Below, one piece after another: positions 54,183 through 64,000 of a stretch of DNA of 64,000 nt. The notes under the pieces are model-generated. The model was not told the origin of the DNA, did no database searches, and saw nothing but the letters and a program-made list of their open reading frames with translations. The number at the start of each line of letters is the position of its first letter. The stretch's first letter is position 1. Position numbers and translations under genes: made by a program. This stretch comes from Unio delphinus. Taxonomy: Eukaryota; Mollusca; Bivalvia; Unionida; Unionidae. The stretch covers positions 527,001 to 591,000 of the forward strand of contig JAQISU010000167.1 of the NCBI GenBank assembly GCA_029339505.1. The letters are read 5' to 3'.

Positions 54183-54339
54183 GTTTTCATAGCTTCTCCA
54201 ATGCAGAATATGGCAAGTGCTGGCAGAAAGAGGTAGCAGGCAAACAGAAATTTATCCAAATTGTTAAAGAACATGGAAAGAAGACAGAGAAGGAGATTCT
54301 TATCACCAGCCTAATTCAACTGCTCACAGACTCTACACA
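54183..54339 (+). CDS. TANGO2: TANGO2 homologue, exon 5
   Basis: Acceptor TGTCATATTTAG ends at 54182. The peptide starts at GFHSFSNAEYGKCWQKEVAG, matching the 'YGLSN....PW.K...GK..F' block of the family, then continues with a helical segment ending LITSLIQLLTD. A strong donor, ACA|GTAAGA, lies at 54339/54340; if unused, a TAA stop follows one codon later. The family normally has one or two more exons (with a YGTRTNT block), which I did not find before 64000, so the gene probably continues beyond the window. Confidence 0.92.
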
Positions 54340-55700
54340 GTAAGACCGAAAAGAGCTCTAGATAAGCAATATAAATCCATTCATTCTTAATCTTCAAAAC
54401 AATTTAAACCTTCATTCCAAAGTTGTCAGTATATTTCTCCTGCCATAACACACATTTTATGATTGTGATATATTTTTTTATTATGAAAAGTTCCAATATT
54501 TGTTCTTGTTTTTTAAATGATCATTCATCGATTCTGTGTAAACATTCATTCATAGAGGGGTATAATCAGTTGCATCCCAACTCAGTCTTGGTTAGTAAGC
54601 CATTTGATGCCTTCTCAGATGCATTATTAAGATCATTATAATAAAGACTAGGTGTTGCATCATAATTTCGTATATTTTGATATTCAGAAATTACTCAAAC
54701 ACATTTAAAAAATGCAGTTCTTAACCAGGGAGTAAATACCTAGTTTGTTAAATACTCCTGCACACATGATCATGTTAAATACTTCTCTGGAGTTCTAGAT
54801 ATTCACATTTAGCTGGTACTTTTAGCCCCTCCCCATTCTTCTGCTTCCTTTGATCCCTTGGTTTGATGAAATTTAAATGATGTTGGTAACTTCTGAATGC
54901 CCTCCACCCACTAATCAAGGCTATAAAGTTAAAGCATCAATATATTTAGATTCAGCTCCTTCCTCATTCTAAGGAGATTACTGACCTTCTTTCAAGTAAA
55001 ATTGGTAACCTGGACAATTATAAGGCTTTCTTTTCTTTTCAGAAAACCAAGTTCCAGCAGCATTTTTATCTTATTGGTACAAAAATCCATCAGACATCTT
55101 CGGTACTGATCTCCTAGTCTTAGACAAAAATCTAACAGCCAATTATGTCTGCTCCACTGTTTTATAAAGTGGACAAAAATGTGTTATATGCCATGTCAAA
55201 GCTAGTTTGGAACATCACTGCTGCATATTAAATGTTAGATTTGGCCTCATTGGCCGTTTTCTTACTCACAGAGAAGTCTGGCAATTACCACGCTTGCAAT
55301 GTGATAGCCAGGGTTGCTGGAATCAATAACTGGGCAGCTCAAAATGCGATATTTGTGGTCCATGTCACTTAAACCTTATCATTCCCTTGCTTTATAGAAG
55401 AACCTGCTTGGGTCACCCTTGCATTTTGGAGGAAGAATTGAAATTTGGAGGAAGGGAGCTCATGAACTGCCCCCATCAACTCACTTCCAAACCCATAAAG
55501 ACATTTCAAAACATCCACTGCCAGTGCAGAGGGACAATAAGCAGACTCAGGAGAAGGGATCTTTTTATTCATATGTGATATAGAGATCCCTGCCCAATGC
55601 CAAGAGACAACCGTCTAACCAAGGTAGGAGATAATCATACACAGGCAGTAAGAAGTCTCTACACCTTCAAATCTCCTAGGTATAAATTTTGACCTACCTT
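54340..55700. other. TANGO2 intron 5, possible retroelement debris
   Basis: From about 54990 the base composition becomes less AT-rich and looks like eroded coding sequence leading into the RT remnant at 55900. No open frame with recognised motifs in this part. Confidence 0.4.
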
Positions 55701-55899
55701 TCACACTGGCTGCACACCTGTGGGCTTAACAGGCTCCTGGATCTCCCTATTTCCTCAGAATGATAGAGTGATCCATGTTATTTCAGAGGTGTTTTTGATT
55801 TCATTTATCCAACCCTCTTCCTATTCCTCCTCTCTTCACGGATGTACCATCAGATTGGAAGAAGGATGCCTTTTACTACAGAAGATATGGTCACTCTTA

Positions 55900-56600
55900 A
55901 AAAACAGGCAGTGGAGAGACCACAATTGTTATGTCATTATTCAAGGCTATTTTGTATTCAGAAGGCAAGTGATGTGTTGAAGTCGATCATCAACCTGAGT
56001 TGCCTCAATCAATTCATTTATCCATCAAATTTCAGGATCTAGACAATGAAATCAATCCATCAATTTGCACTGACAGGATGAGTATGCAATAGTCTCAGTC
56101 TGACTGATGTATATTTTCATGTCTCAATCCACCCAGCACCATGGAAATACATACTGTTGTGATGCCCACCTGTTGCTTGACTTTATTACTACCAGCAGCA
56201 CATGTGAGCCAGCCAGAGAAGTAGCCTCTACACACAGCCATTTAGAATGAAGACCTTTACTTCTGGAAGCGTCAGATGGTCCATCCTTCTGTGACAAGGT
56301 GCAATAAAAAGTTGTCCACTTTTTTTTTCTCCAGTTTAAGACACAGAAGTTGGGCTGTCAATGCTGTCAATCATCAATCTCCCTTGGTCTTAGTACCAAA
56401 CTAAATCCAGAAGTCATGGTATCAGAAATGTAGATGGGACAAATCTTGGGTTACTAATCTACTCATTCTTGTGATAGGTCTGCCGTGGAAGATTCTGGCC
56501 AACCGGAATCTTCTCAAGCAATCATGGTCACAGGTGTGTTGTCCTGCATATAGTCTTCTTCACACTTGGCTCCTGTCAGCCTTGCAAGACCAACAATTCA
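55900..56600 (+). pseudogene. Decayed retrotransposon RT (possibly DIRS-like)
   Basis: Frames in + orientation give SIINLSCLNQFIYPSNFRI and, after stops, SLTDVYFHVSIHPAPWKY. That order (INLK.LN.F......F.M followed by LKDAYFHV.IH) is the RT palm start of DIRS/tyrosine-recombinase elements and some other LTR-type families. It has many stops and shifts. Downstream 56470-56600 may belong to it. Family call is tentative. Confidence 0.5.
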
Positions 56601-57483
56601 TACTTTTGAATGTGGAGAGAATCTCAAGAGTAAGAAAGCCATTTTATCAGAAAGGTTACAAGGGAAAGCGGCATGTTTTCAGGGACAGTTACTACAGTAG
56701 TCCCCCTCTTATACAGCCACCCCTTCTGCACCGGGAAAGTGGCCTTATAAGACGGGTGTCCATTGCAGAGAGGGGCTAAATTTATTATGAGAAGTACATG
56801 TATATGTAATATACGTAGTAAGAAAGCTACATACTTCAAAACATTAAATATCTTCGTCTAAATGAAACATTAATCCATACAAGTTTTTTTTTGTTTTGTT
56901 ATAATAGCAAATTTATTTCAAATGAATATACTTTACTATATTTTCTTTCTTGGCGTAAGTGTGGTATGCTATATGTGGTATTGTTGTCATGCACATTGCA
57001 AATGGATTTAAAAATGTCATTTATATCTTGGTACATACATAATTATGTTTCCATTTGCTCCATTTTCCCACTGCTGCTGAATAACCTTCTTATCGGTTAT
57101 GAATTTGTATTTTCAAATTGTTTCAACATAAACTTGTTTTTTTAAAATCTTTTCTACATAAAATTGTTTGACATTCCCCCCCTCCTTCCCCGATGTCGTC
57201 GAGTAGCATAACCGACTTTCTTCTAAAATAATGTATCCATTAATGTGATGACATTTTAATGTTTGGTAATGATTTATTCGGTTATTGCTGACTGTATGCA
57301 ATTTAATTATGCAGACAAAACTTGTGTCGAGTGTACGAAATACAGTCTTCTTAAAGGAAGCCATAATGTGTGGTCACGTGATTTTTCCGGTCTTTGTCTG
57401 GTACCCTGTTGAATTTTTAAGGTTTTCTGTGTGTGCCAATGTACAAAATCTATTTTTAGCCTATGCTGACCCTGTTATGATTA

Positions 57484-58894
57484 CCGTATTTTCGCGTATA
57501 TACGACGCATCTTATACAAAGTTTTACGTACCCTGCATCCAGGGTGCGTCTTATATTAGTGGGCGTCTTATCTAAGAATTTTTTTAACACGAACGAACGG
57601 TACAGTGTGTGATATTTAAGGACGATTATTGCTGTCGATATTCACGTTTCATGATTTACATTCCTAGTTGTAAAAACAATTGGGTAAATGTTCAGTAATT
57701 ACCACGTGTACCAATCCAATGCAGGCCACTTCAAATTTAAAATCCTTTCGTTTCAATGTTTTGTATGCCGTAATTATTGCAGATCTAAGTTTAGTCGGAG
57801 TAAATGTTTTAAATTCGTATAATATAGTATGTTTAAATAGTTTTGTTTATTGTTATTAATTATCACAGCAAAAACTACGGCAGCTATATAACCTATACAT
57901 CTGGTTGGGTTCAAAGATACTTAAATTTTTAGTATCTTCTGTGGATGCGTTCAAAAACAAGAGAAGACTAAATAGTTCGAAAACAAGACAAGAATTTGTT
58001 CAATATTGGACTTTAATATGAAAATCAGTATATTTAATTTTTTTTATTAAACACAATATAATAAACTGTTACTAAATAGTGTTTGACTTGATCAAAAATC
58101 AATGTACCATATTGTTCTATTCATCTTCATTTTCATTGTCATCAGTTTCGGCTTCAAATCCACTGAAACTTGAATCAAATTCACTGTCGTCATCGCAGAA
58201 TAACTCCATAACTGATGCTAATCGATCCTCATTGGCGTCAGTGGTATCGGATGCAGCTGCGTCGTCGTCCGAAGAACTGATATAGATAGCCGATTCGGGA
58301 ATTATCCCACACTTTCTGAAGCCATTGATGATTGTCGTAACTTTCACTTTCTCTAATGCCGTATATGATTTTTGCTTCGGCATCGTGACAATTTTATTAA
58401 TTTTAAAAATGCTAAGCAAATTGATCACACATTTATATATAACAAGAGACTGTTCCCACGTTTATATATGCTAACCGCATACATCGGGCGTTTATTGGTC
58501 AATGTACTAACCCCACCCGCTGAAGACTTGGCCTAGTTGATCAAAGAAGCCACCTTTACATCCAGCATTTATTGTTCTAGAATCTAGATACCAGGCCTTT
58601 GATCTCAACTAAAAATGGTAATGAAGCCTTGTTTACATCCAACGGGTGATGGAACATTGGACAAATTTTCATTTATGATAAAGGAAAGGAAACCACTGGA
58701 TATAAATTGCTCAGTGCGGCAGATGGCTAGGCTGCGTGAGTCTTATGTAATTTTTTTAAAACACAAATCGTCAAAACCCACGTCATATATGGGTGCGTCT
58801 TATGTTAAATATTTTTACACAAATTGTCAAAACCCGCGTCTCATATGCGAGTGCGTCTTATAATTGGGTGTGTCTTATATGCGCGAAAATACGG
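57484..58894. mobile_element. Inner pogo/Tigger-like element
   Basis: Ends CCGTATTTTCGCGTATATAC and, in reverse complement, CCGTATTTTCGCGCATATAA; TA at 57482-57483 and 58895-58896. Subterminal copies of GCGTCTTAT recur (57551, 57565, 58796, 58844, 58854). It carries a deleted transposase frame on the - strand and sits entirely inside the outer element. Confidence 0.9.
58117..58383 (-). pseudogene. Pogo-type transposase, internally deleted
   Basis: An 88-codon open frame from the Met at 58383. It starts MPKQKSYTALEKVKV, as in the CENP-B-like N terminus of pogo transposases, and jumps to IINGFRKCGIIPE, the conserved block that follows the DDE core, ending in the usual acidic tail (SSDDD, DDDSEFDSS). 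The DNA-binding remainder and catalytic domain are missing. The frame is intact across the deletion, so a short protein could still be made. Confidence 0.8.
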
Positions 58895-59643
58895 TACAAC
58901 AATTACGTATGGTTATAATCATCAAAGAGAAGAACTCGACATAGGCGTTAAACCCCAAACTCTATTATAACATTATTGAGCCCATTTCCTGTAAACATAT
59001 ACTTTTATAGATAATGATATACTATAAATCCTTTAGTCAACACTTTTAACGGCGAATTGACACTCGGAGATGTGTATCTACAATAGAAATAATCAAAATT
59101 GCTTACCTTACCTTAGGCTTACAGCAAGATTTGAATTAATTATTGGTTCTGGATACATTTAAAGAAACAAAAGTGGCCGTTCATGAGGGGGACATATTTC
59201 ATTTTTTGTACTAAAGTGCTGGCCGCTGGTCGCGTTAGAGGGGTGGTTGCTCTTGAGGGGTACTTTTGAAATCAAAGTCATCGGTGCCAAGGGATTCTGG
59301 CCGTAAGAAGCGGGTGGCCGCTGGTGAGGGGGGCCGTTCAAGAAGGGGACTACTGTATATCAATAACATTATCCCTCTGAAAGCCATAATCCAATAACTC
59401 CATGCAAGATCCTGTTCATGCACTCAAGCACTACTTGATATGCACAGAGACAAGTCGTGGCATGCGCTAGGGCCATATTCTTCTGGTGAAAGATGGAAAA
59501 CAGGATATCACCCCTTACCCTTGCATCATGGCAGAAATGGGTTATATGCTCTCTGTATTCTAAGGTCTCACAAGATCATTGTTCCATCATTAAGAATACT
59601 GCTCATGTTCGAATGTGACTTTTTAATCTTGAATATGTTAGAA

Positions 59644-59811
59644 CAGTGGTCTCAAATTTAATCTACCTTGAGGGCTGCATGAAGGCATTTTTTGATGCAC
59701 CAAGGGACTCCACCCCACACACACTTTATTATCCCTCTTGGCACCTTTTGACACCAACCATTTTGTGGGCCACATTATGCAGTGTGGCAGGTCGTGTGTT
59801 TGAGACACCTA
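59644..59811. mobile_element. 168-bp hAT-type MITE
   Basis: Ends CAGTGGTCTCAAA and, in reverse complement, TAGGTGTCTCAAA. TGTTAGAA (8 bp) is repeated at 59636-59643 and 59812-59819. No coding capacity. Confidence 0.85.
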
Positions 59812-59819
59812 TGTTAGAA

Positions 59820-62100
59820 GCTGTTAGCTCGCATACAGAGTTAACCTTCTTGCATTTTTATCTCAGAGATTTAGCTACAGAGATAAACCTGGAATCAGGT
59901 AGGTCTGGTGGTAGCAGTCTAGATGACCACCAGACCCAATTAAAACAATCGATACTGTTTCAATGGATTCACCAGTAGGTAAGATTTCAATAATTTTCTT
60001 CTTAACTATAGCTACGGGTTAAAGATCAGTTGCCCTAGGCTGTGTTGCTTATGTAATTTGGAGAATATAATATTATTCACATCAGGAATCCAGCCATCAT
60101 ACCCAAAATGGATAACCTAGGTAGAGGTCAGATGCTTAGAATCTCCTATCACATTACCTAAAACCTTCCCGACTACCATGCCATGTGAGCATCCTCTTTA
60201 CTATTTACCTCAGCTAAAAAAACTTCAGACACCTGGTGGTGGCCAAGGGGTAATTATGAGCAAGAGTTATTACACTTTGTGTGCACTGTTCAAGAAAAAA
60301 TAGTAAGTTTGGATTTGCAAGGTAGTTGACAAATGTCTCAAACTTTTATGTGGTTGGGTAAGTATTCTTGGAGAAACACAATTTACTTAAAAATTAATTA
60401 ATTTGCTTGTCAGTATAAAAAAAAAATTATATGGGGAAGATTTCAGTGAGCAATGGGAGTGATTGGAGACATCCTCAACTAGAAGAAACACCAACCAGTT
60501 TGGGACGATCACATGCATGATATTATTAGGCAAAAGACCATCAGAAAGACCAAGCTTGAGTTTAGCTATTATTAAAAATATTCTTTTGTAAATATGTAAT
60601 TATCAAATGGTTCATGCATTCATAAAAATTGTCAACGTTGTAAATGAGAATGGCTTGGACAAGCCTGACATTGACATGGACAAGCTTGCCATTTAAGTTT
60701 CTCCACTTTTAACATGCAGTCAAACCTGTCCTAACATTCACCTTTGTTGAGAGGCAACATGGTCATAATGGGCATTCCAAATTCCGCATGACAAATTTCA
60801 GATTCAGTACCCTCTATTTATCAGGCACCTACCCTTTGCATATGGCAGCCAGATGTTTCATAACCAATTAGTGGTTTCACTCTGACTTAATTGGTCACTG
60901 GAACTTATGAGAAGTGACCTCTCCAAGTATACAGTTTAAAGACTTACTTTATTAAATGACCAATTAATTGTTTAGATTAAAGCCTACTCAAAGATGTCAA
61001 AATATTGGCCTCAAACTCAAGCTGGTTTTCATCCATACAGGAGAAGATCAGAGCAGTATATTTGCTCATGGGGAAAATAGTTGTATTATTGCAGCAGAAA
61101 TGAAAGTCACCTTTTGAGCCATTGTCTTAGGTATAGTTAGATATCTTCATATTTTTGCCTGTGGATTAAAGCTATCTCTGAAACAAAAATGTTTTTTTGA
61201 ATAGATGCATGTTACATACATTTTTAGTTAGGTCAGGAGTCATTCAATACTCAGGCATGTCTGTGAAGTCAGGTAAAGTTTCAGTTCATGGGTCACAATT
61301 AAAAATCATGTATGGCTTTGATTTTCTTTTCAGCACAGACATTTCACATATGATGACTGTCTTTTGATTTTATTAAGTTGAGCAGCTGACTAGTCCAACT
61401 ATTGTTTTTAAAACATAAGCAAACTCAGATCAGTGTAGAATGGATTATTGTGATCAGGAAATAGTAATCTGGTGTGGAACGTACATTTGGGAAAGAACAA
61501 CATATTCCCATAAATATGATTTTGTTGTACAGTGCAAACAAAAACTCTTGATAATGTAATAATATTAATAACAATATTCACTGCATTGTATCTGTTCAAA
61601 AAATTAATTTCAAGTGCATGTTAAATGATAGATACGAGTGTGTTCTACTGTGGTAGCATCACATTTAAAAAAAGTAAGATATATGATCTGTAGAAATCAA
61701 ATGTATTCAGATGAGATGGATTCTACTGATCATATCCTTTTGATTAATATTCTTTTCTAGCTGCAGTGGAATACAAAATCCCATTATCTAAGTGCTTTAT
61801 TGAACAATTAGGAAACATTCCAATGCATATCAAAATACTGAACAACTTGAATCTTGTATGTCTCAATGGAAGTCACATATTTCTGCTGGCTTAGTAAATA
61901 TCCCATAACTGAAACAGTCTCTGTTAGTGTTATTATTGCATTTTAGAGTGAATTGATAGACATGGCTCATTGGAATATTATGTTCATGTCTGTGACAGTA
62001 TATTTGTGGATTTACATGGACAGATTGGGCAGAAAGAGACGCAGGTGACAGTGAATGTGAATAAATTGTAGAATAATTAGATGCAGTAAGTACAAGTATT
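59820..62100. other. TANGO2 intron 5 or flank, nothing recognised
   Basis: AT-rich sequence without exons, terminal repeats or arrays that I can support. Confidence 0.45.
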
Positions 62101-62109
62101 TTGGATGAA

Positions 62110-62198
62110 AATAACTAAATGCTCGACTGTACATATGCATCAGGTATTTTGGATGACAATGGGTCTATCAGTTATTTTCCACCTTTTTCCTCCAGTTT

Positions 62199-62265
<67 letters not shown>

Positions 62266-62683
62266 CTCATAATTTGCAGGTATTTTTTAGATTTATTTTT
62301 TACGGATTATGTTTGTTTTACACATCTACTTGCATTAGTGTAAATATTATACAAAAATTTTTTAATTATTTATTTGCATTATTACCAACTTGCACACTGA
62401 AGACATGTACAAGGTATTTAGAATGATAATGAGCCTCTAGATTATTTCCCCCTTTTCCTTTCAGCTTGCTCTTTCTTCAGGTAATTGAAGCTATTTTGCA
62501 GAGTTCTTTTTAAAGGATTATGTTAGGTTTTTTTAAAAACTGAGATACTTGCATCAAAGTAACTTCTGTACAAATAATAATTGTTAAATTACTATTAATT
62601 ATGAACTACTCACACATGCAAGGCATATATTCAATCATCAGGAATTTAGTCTGACAGTGGTACTATACATTATTTTTCCCATC

Positions 62684-62744
<61 letters not shown>

Positions 62745-62960
62745 AATTTGGAGATTTATTTTTATGTGAATTATGTTTTCTTTTTTTTTTTAGTTACTAA
62801 ATAAACTAAGTATGGTGCAAATTTGTATAAATCTTTTTATTTTTATTTTATCACTTATACAATGGTATTTATAAGTGTTTGATTGACCAATTTAATAGGT
62901 TTAACTTGACACACAACCAAAACAGCTAATTTTTCCTTGTGTAGGATCTGCATGCCTTTC
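62110..62960 (+). repeat. Three degenerate tandem units carrying CT tracts
   Basis: Units begin at about 62110, 62395 and 62610, each with GGTATTTNGNATGA-like sequence, then TTATTTTCCACC/TTATTTTCCC, then a pyrimidine tract, then TAATTTG and GGATTATGTT. The CT tract is a pure (CT)n in units 1 (62200-62259) and 3 (62686-62740) but only CTCTTTCTTC in unit 2. A weaker fourth unit may follow to about 63060. Confidence 0.72.
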
Positions 62961-63487
62961 CTTTTATTCCAGCTTCTTTTTTTTAATTTAATACAGAAGA
63001 TGTATCATTCATTTTTGCTGATAAAACTAGTAGTGTTTCAAGTTTCACTTACCAATTTTCATCCTTTGAGCTCGGTGTTATATTTAGGGAGAAATGATGA
63101 ACTACAACAGTCACTTCTTGTCATGTGGTTTATTAATAAAATGAAAGTATGGTGTAAACCTAACACAGACCAAATATTTAATTTAAAAGACTACAAATAA
63201 CATAAATGAGAGCAATACAATACCCAACCTACACGTGGGCATTTAATAATTTTAGCACAATAAAAACAAATGATGTTGTGACAGACTTAAAGTGTAGAAG
63301 CATTATCATTCTTTTGAATTATGGCTATTGCTTACTTTCATTCATGTGAAAGACATGTGCTCTTCATATGTAAAAGTGGAATGATGTCTGTCCAAAGAAA
63401 GGTGAGAGGAAGAATGTGAGAAGCTTTGGTTAGTTTGGCAGTTAATCATTGTTAGTGCTCCTTCATGCACTGTGATTGATCACTCAC

Positions 63488-64000
63488 TCAGTCTTTCATT
63501 CCTAACAAATGTGCGCAATGGGAGGGGTTCGTTCTGTTCTGTGCGTGTGCAGGTGGCTGATGAGGCCATCCTTTACATGGAATGTTCGTTTGCATAATTG
63601 ACAGGGTATGAGTGGGACATCTCCAGGTGGGTTGATGGCACATGCTTTTCTGACTTGCCTCTTCAGCTCTGCAGCTGCTGTCCTGATAGATTCGCACAAC
63701 TTGGAGCCTTTGTGCACAGGCGAACGCTAAGTGACTCAATCACTTGCTGTTTGCTCCCAGAATCATGTTTTATGTTGAAAGCTTTCAATGCAGCTTTCAG
63801 ATTGTCTTTGAAGCGTTTATGTTGAACTCAGTGGTGATCGCTGTCATTGCTGTAACTTGCCACAGAAGAGTCTCATAGGCAGCTGATGGTCATGCATACA
63901 TGTCCCATCCAGCATAGCTGGCACTGCATCGGGATTGTATGGATGCTATGGAGACCTGCTTGGGTGAGTACCTCAGTGTCTGGAACCTTGTTATGCCACT
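63488..64000 (-). pseudogene. LINE C-terminal region with terminal C2H2 zinc finger
   Basis: Read on the - strand from the window end: TIPMQCQLCW (QLRWAGHV-like), a KRFKDNLKAALKAFN block, then HKGSKLCESIRTAAAELKRQ, then the terminal finger CQLCKRTFHVKDGLISHLHTH. This is the C-terminal end of a common invertebrate LINE family. Several stops and shifts; the element continues past position 64000. Confidence 0.83.

Larger units (their letters stand above)
56695..59355. mobile_element. Outer Tc1/mariner-type element (non-autonomous), interrupted
   Basis: Ends CAGTAGTCCCCCTCTTATA and, in reverse complement, CAGTAGTCCCCTTCTTGAA; TA flanks at 56693-56694 and 59356-59357. Without the 1411-bp inner insert it would be about 1.25 kb. 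Further CCGTTCAAG/GGGGAC-type subterminal copies lie near the right end. No transposase frame of its own recognised. Confidence 0.85.

Noticed and set aside
58117..58383. Host gene encoding a small acidic protein
   Set aside because: The frame lies inside a TA-flanked TIR element and joins two ends of a pogo-type transposase.

Overview
The window is animal nuclear DNA: AT-rich, gene-poor, with spliced exons, two tRNA-derived SINE families, LINE remnants, hAT and Tc1/mariner-type elements and simple repeats. The mix of mobile elements fits a mollusc or another lophotrochozoan; that is an inference from general repeat character, not a diagnosis.

Host genes. Five consecutive exons of a TANGO2 (NRDE-family) gene lie on the + strand (22024-22213, 24135-24251, 30376-30490, 49851-49924, 54183-54339). 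Their splice phases fit each other and the exon breaks match those of the vertebrate gene as I know it. The last exon(s) lie beyond the window or were not found. One exon of an LRRC14/PRAME-like leucine-rich-repeat gene is on the - strand (3891-4234). Everything else outside the central element is intron, intergenic DNA or transposon.

Central element. Positions 33157-48368 hold a 15.2-kb Polinton (Maverick, adintovirus-like) inside the TANGO2 intron between exons 3 and 4. It has ~304/313-bp terminal inverted repeats, a GATTA target duplication, and a diverged paralogue of the empty target site at about 14320-14540. It carries the full hallmark set: FtsK/HerA-type packaging ATPase (-), retroviral-type integrase (+), a 1282-residue replication protein (-) in which a divergent family-B polymerase is joined to an SF1 helicase and an HNH nuclease, adenain-like protease, double-jelly-roll major capsid protein (in two frames) and a penton-like minor capsid protein. 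Accessory genes are a DUF5679 protein whose -1 frame continues into a phospholipase A2 domain, a zinc-ribbon protein, a free-standing NUMOD/HNH nuclease, a pX-like hydrophobic basic protein, a repeat-bearing fibre-like protein and a two-helix membrane protein. The replication half (33.4-40.8 kb) uses both strands; the structural half (41.2-48.0 kb) is all +. A 418-bp non-coding region with iterons and paired hairpins separates them and is the best candidate for an origin or late control region.

Most unusual points: a classical A AAA AAC slippery heptamer in the right phase to fuse DUF5679 to PLA2; two intergenic hairpins whose stems differ by five compensated base pairs; a 16-bp perfect palindrome used twice inside two different genes; an AATTGAAAA motif about 20 nt before several late start codons; long TIRs that each end in their own small inverted repeats; and several clear transposon-in-transposon nests with readable target duplications.
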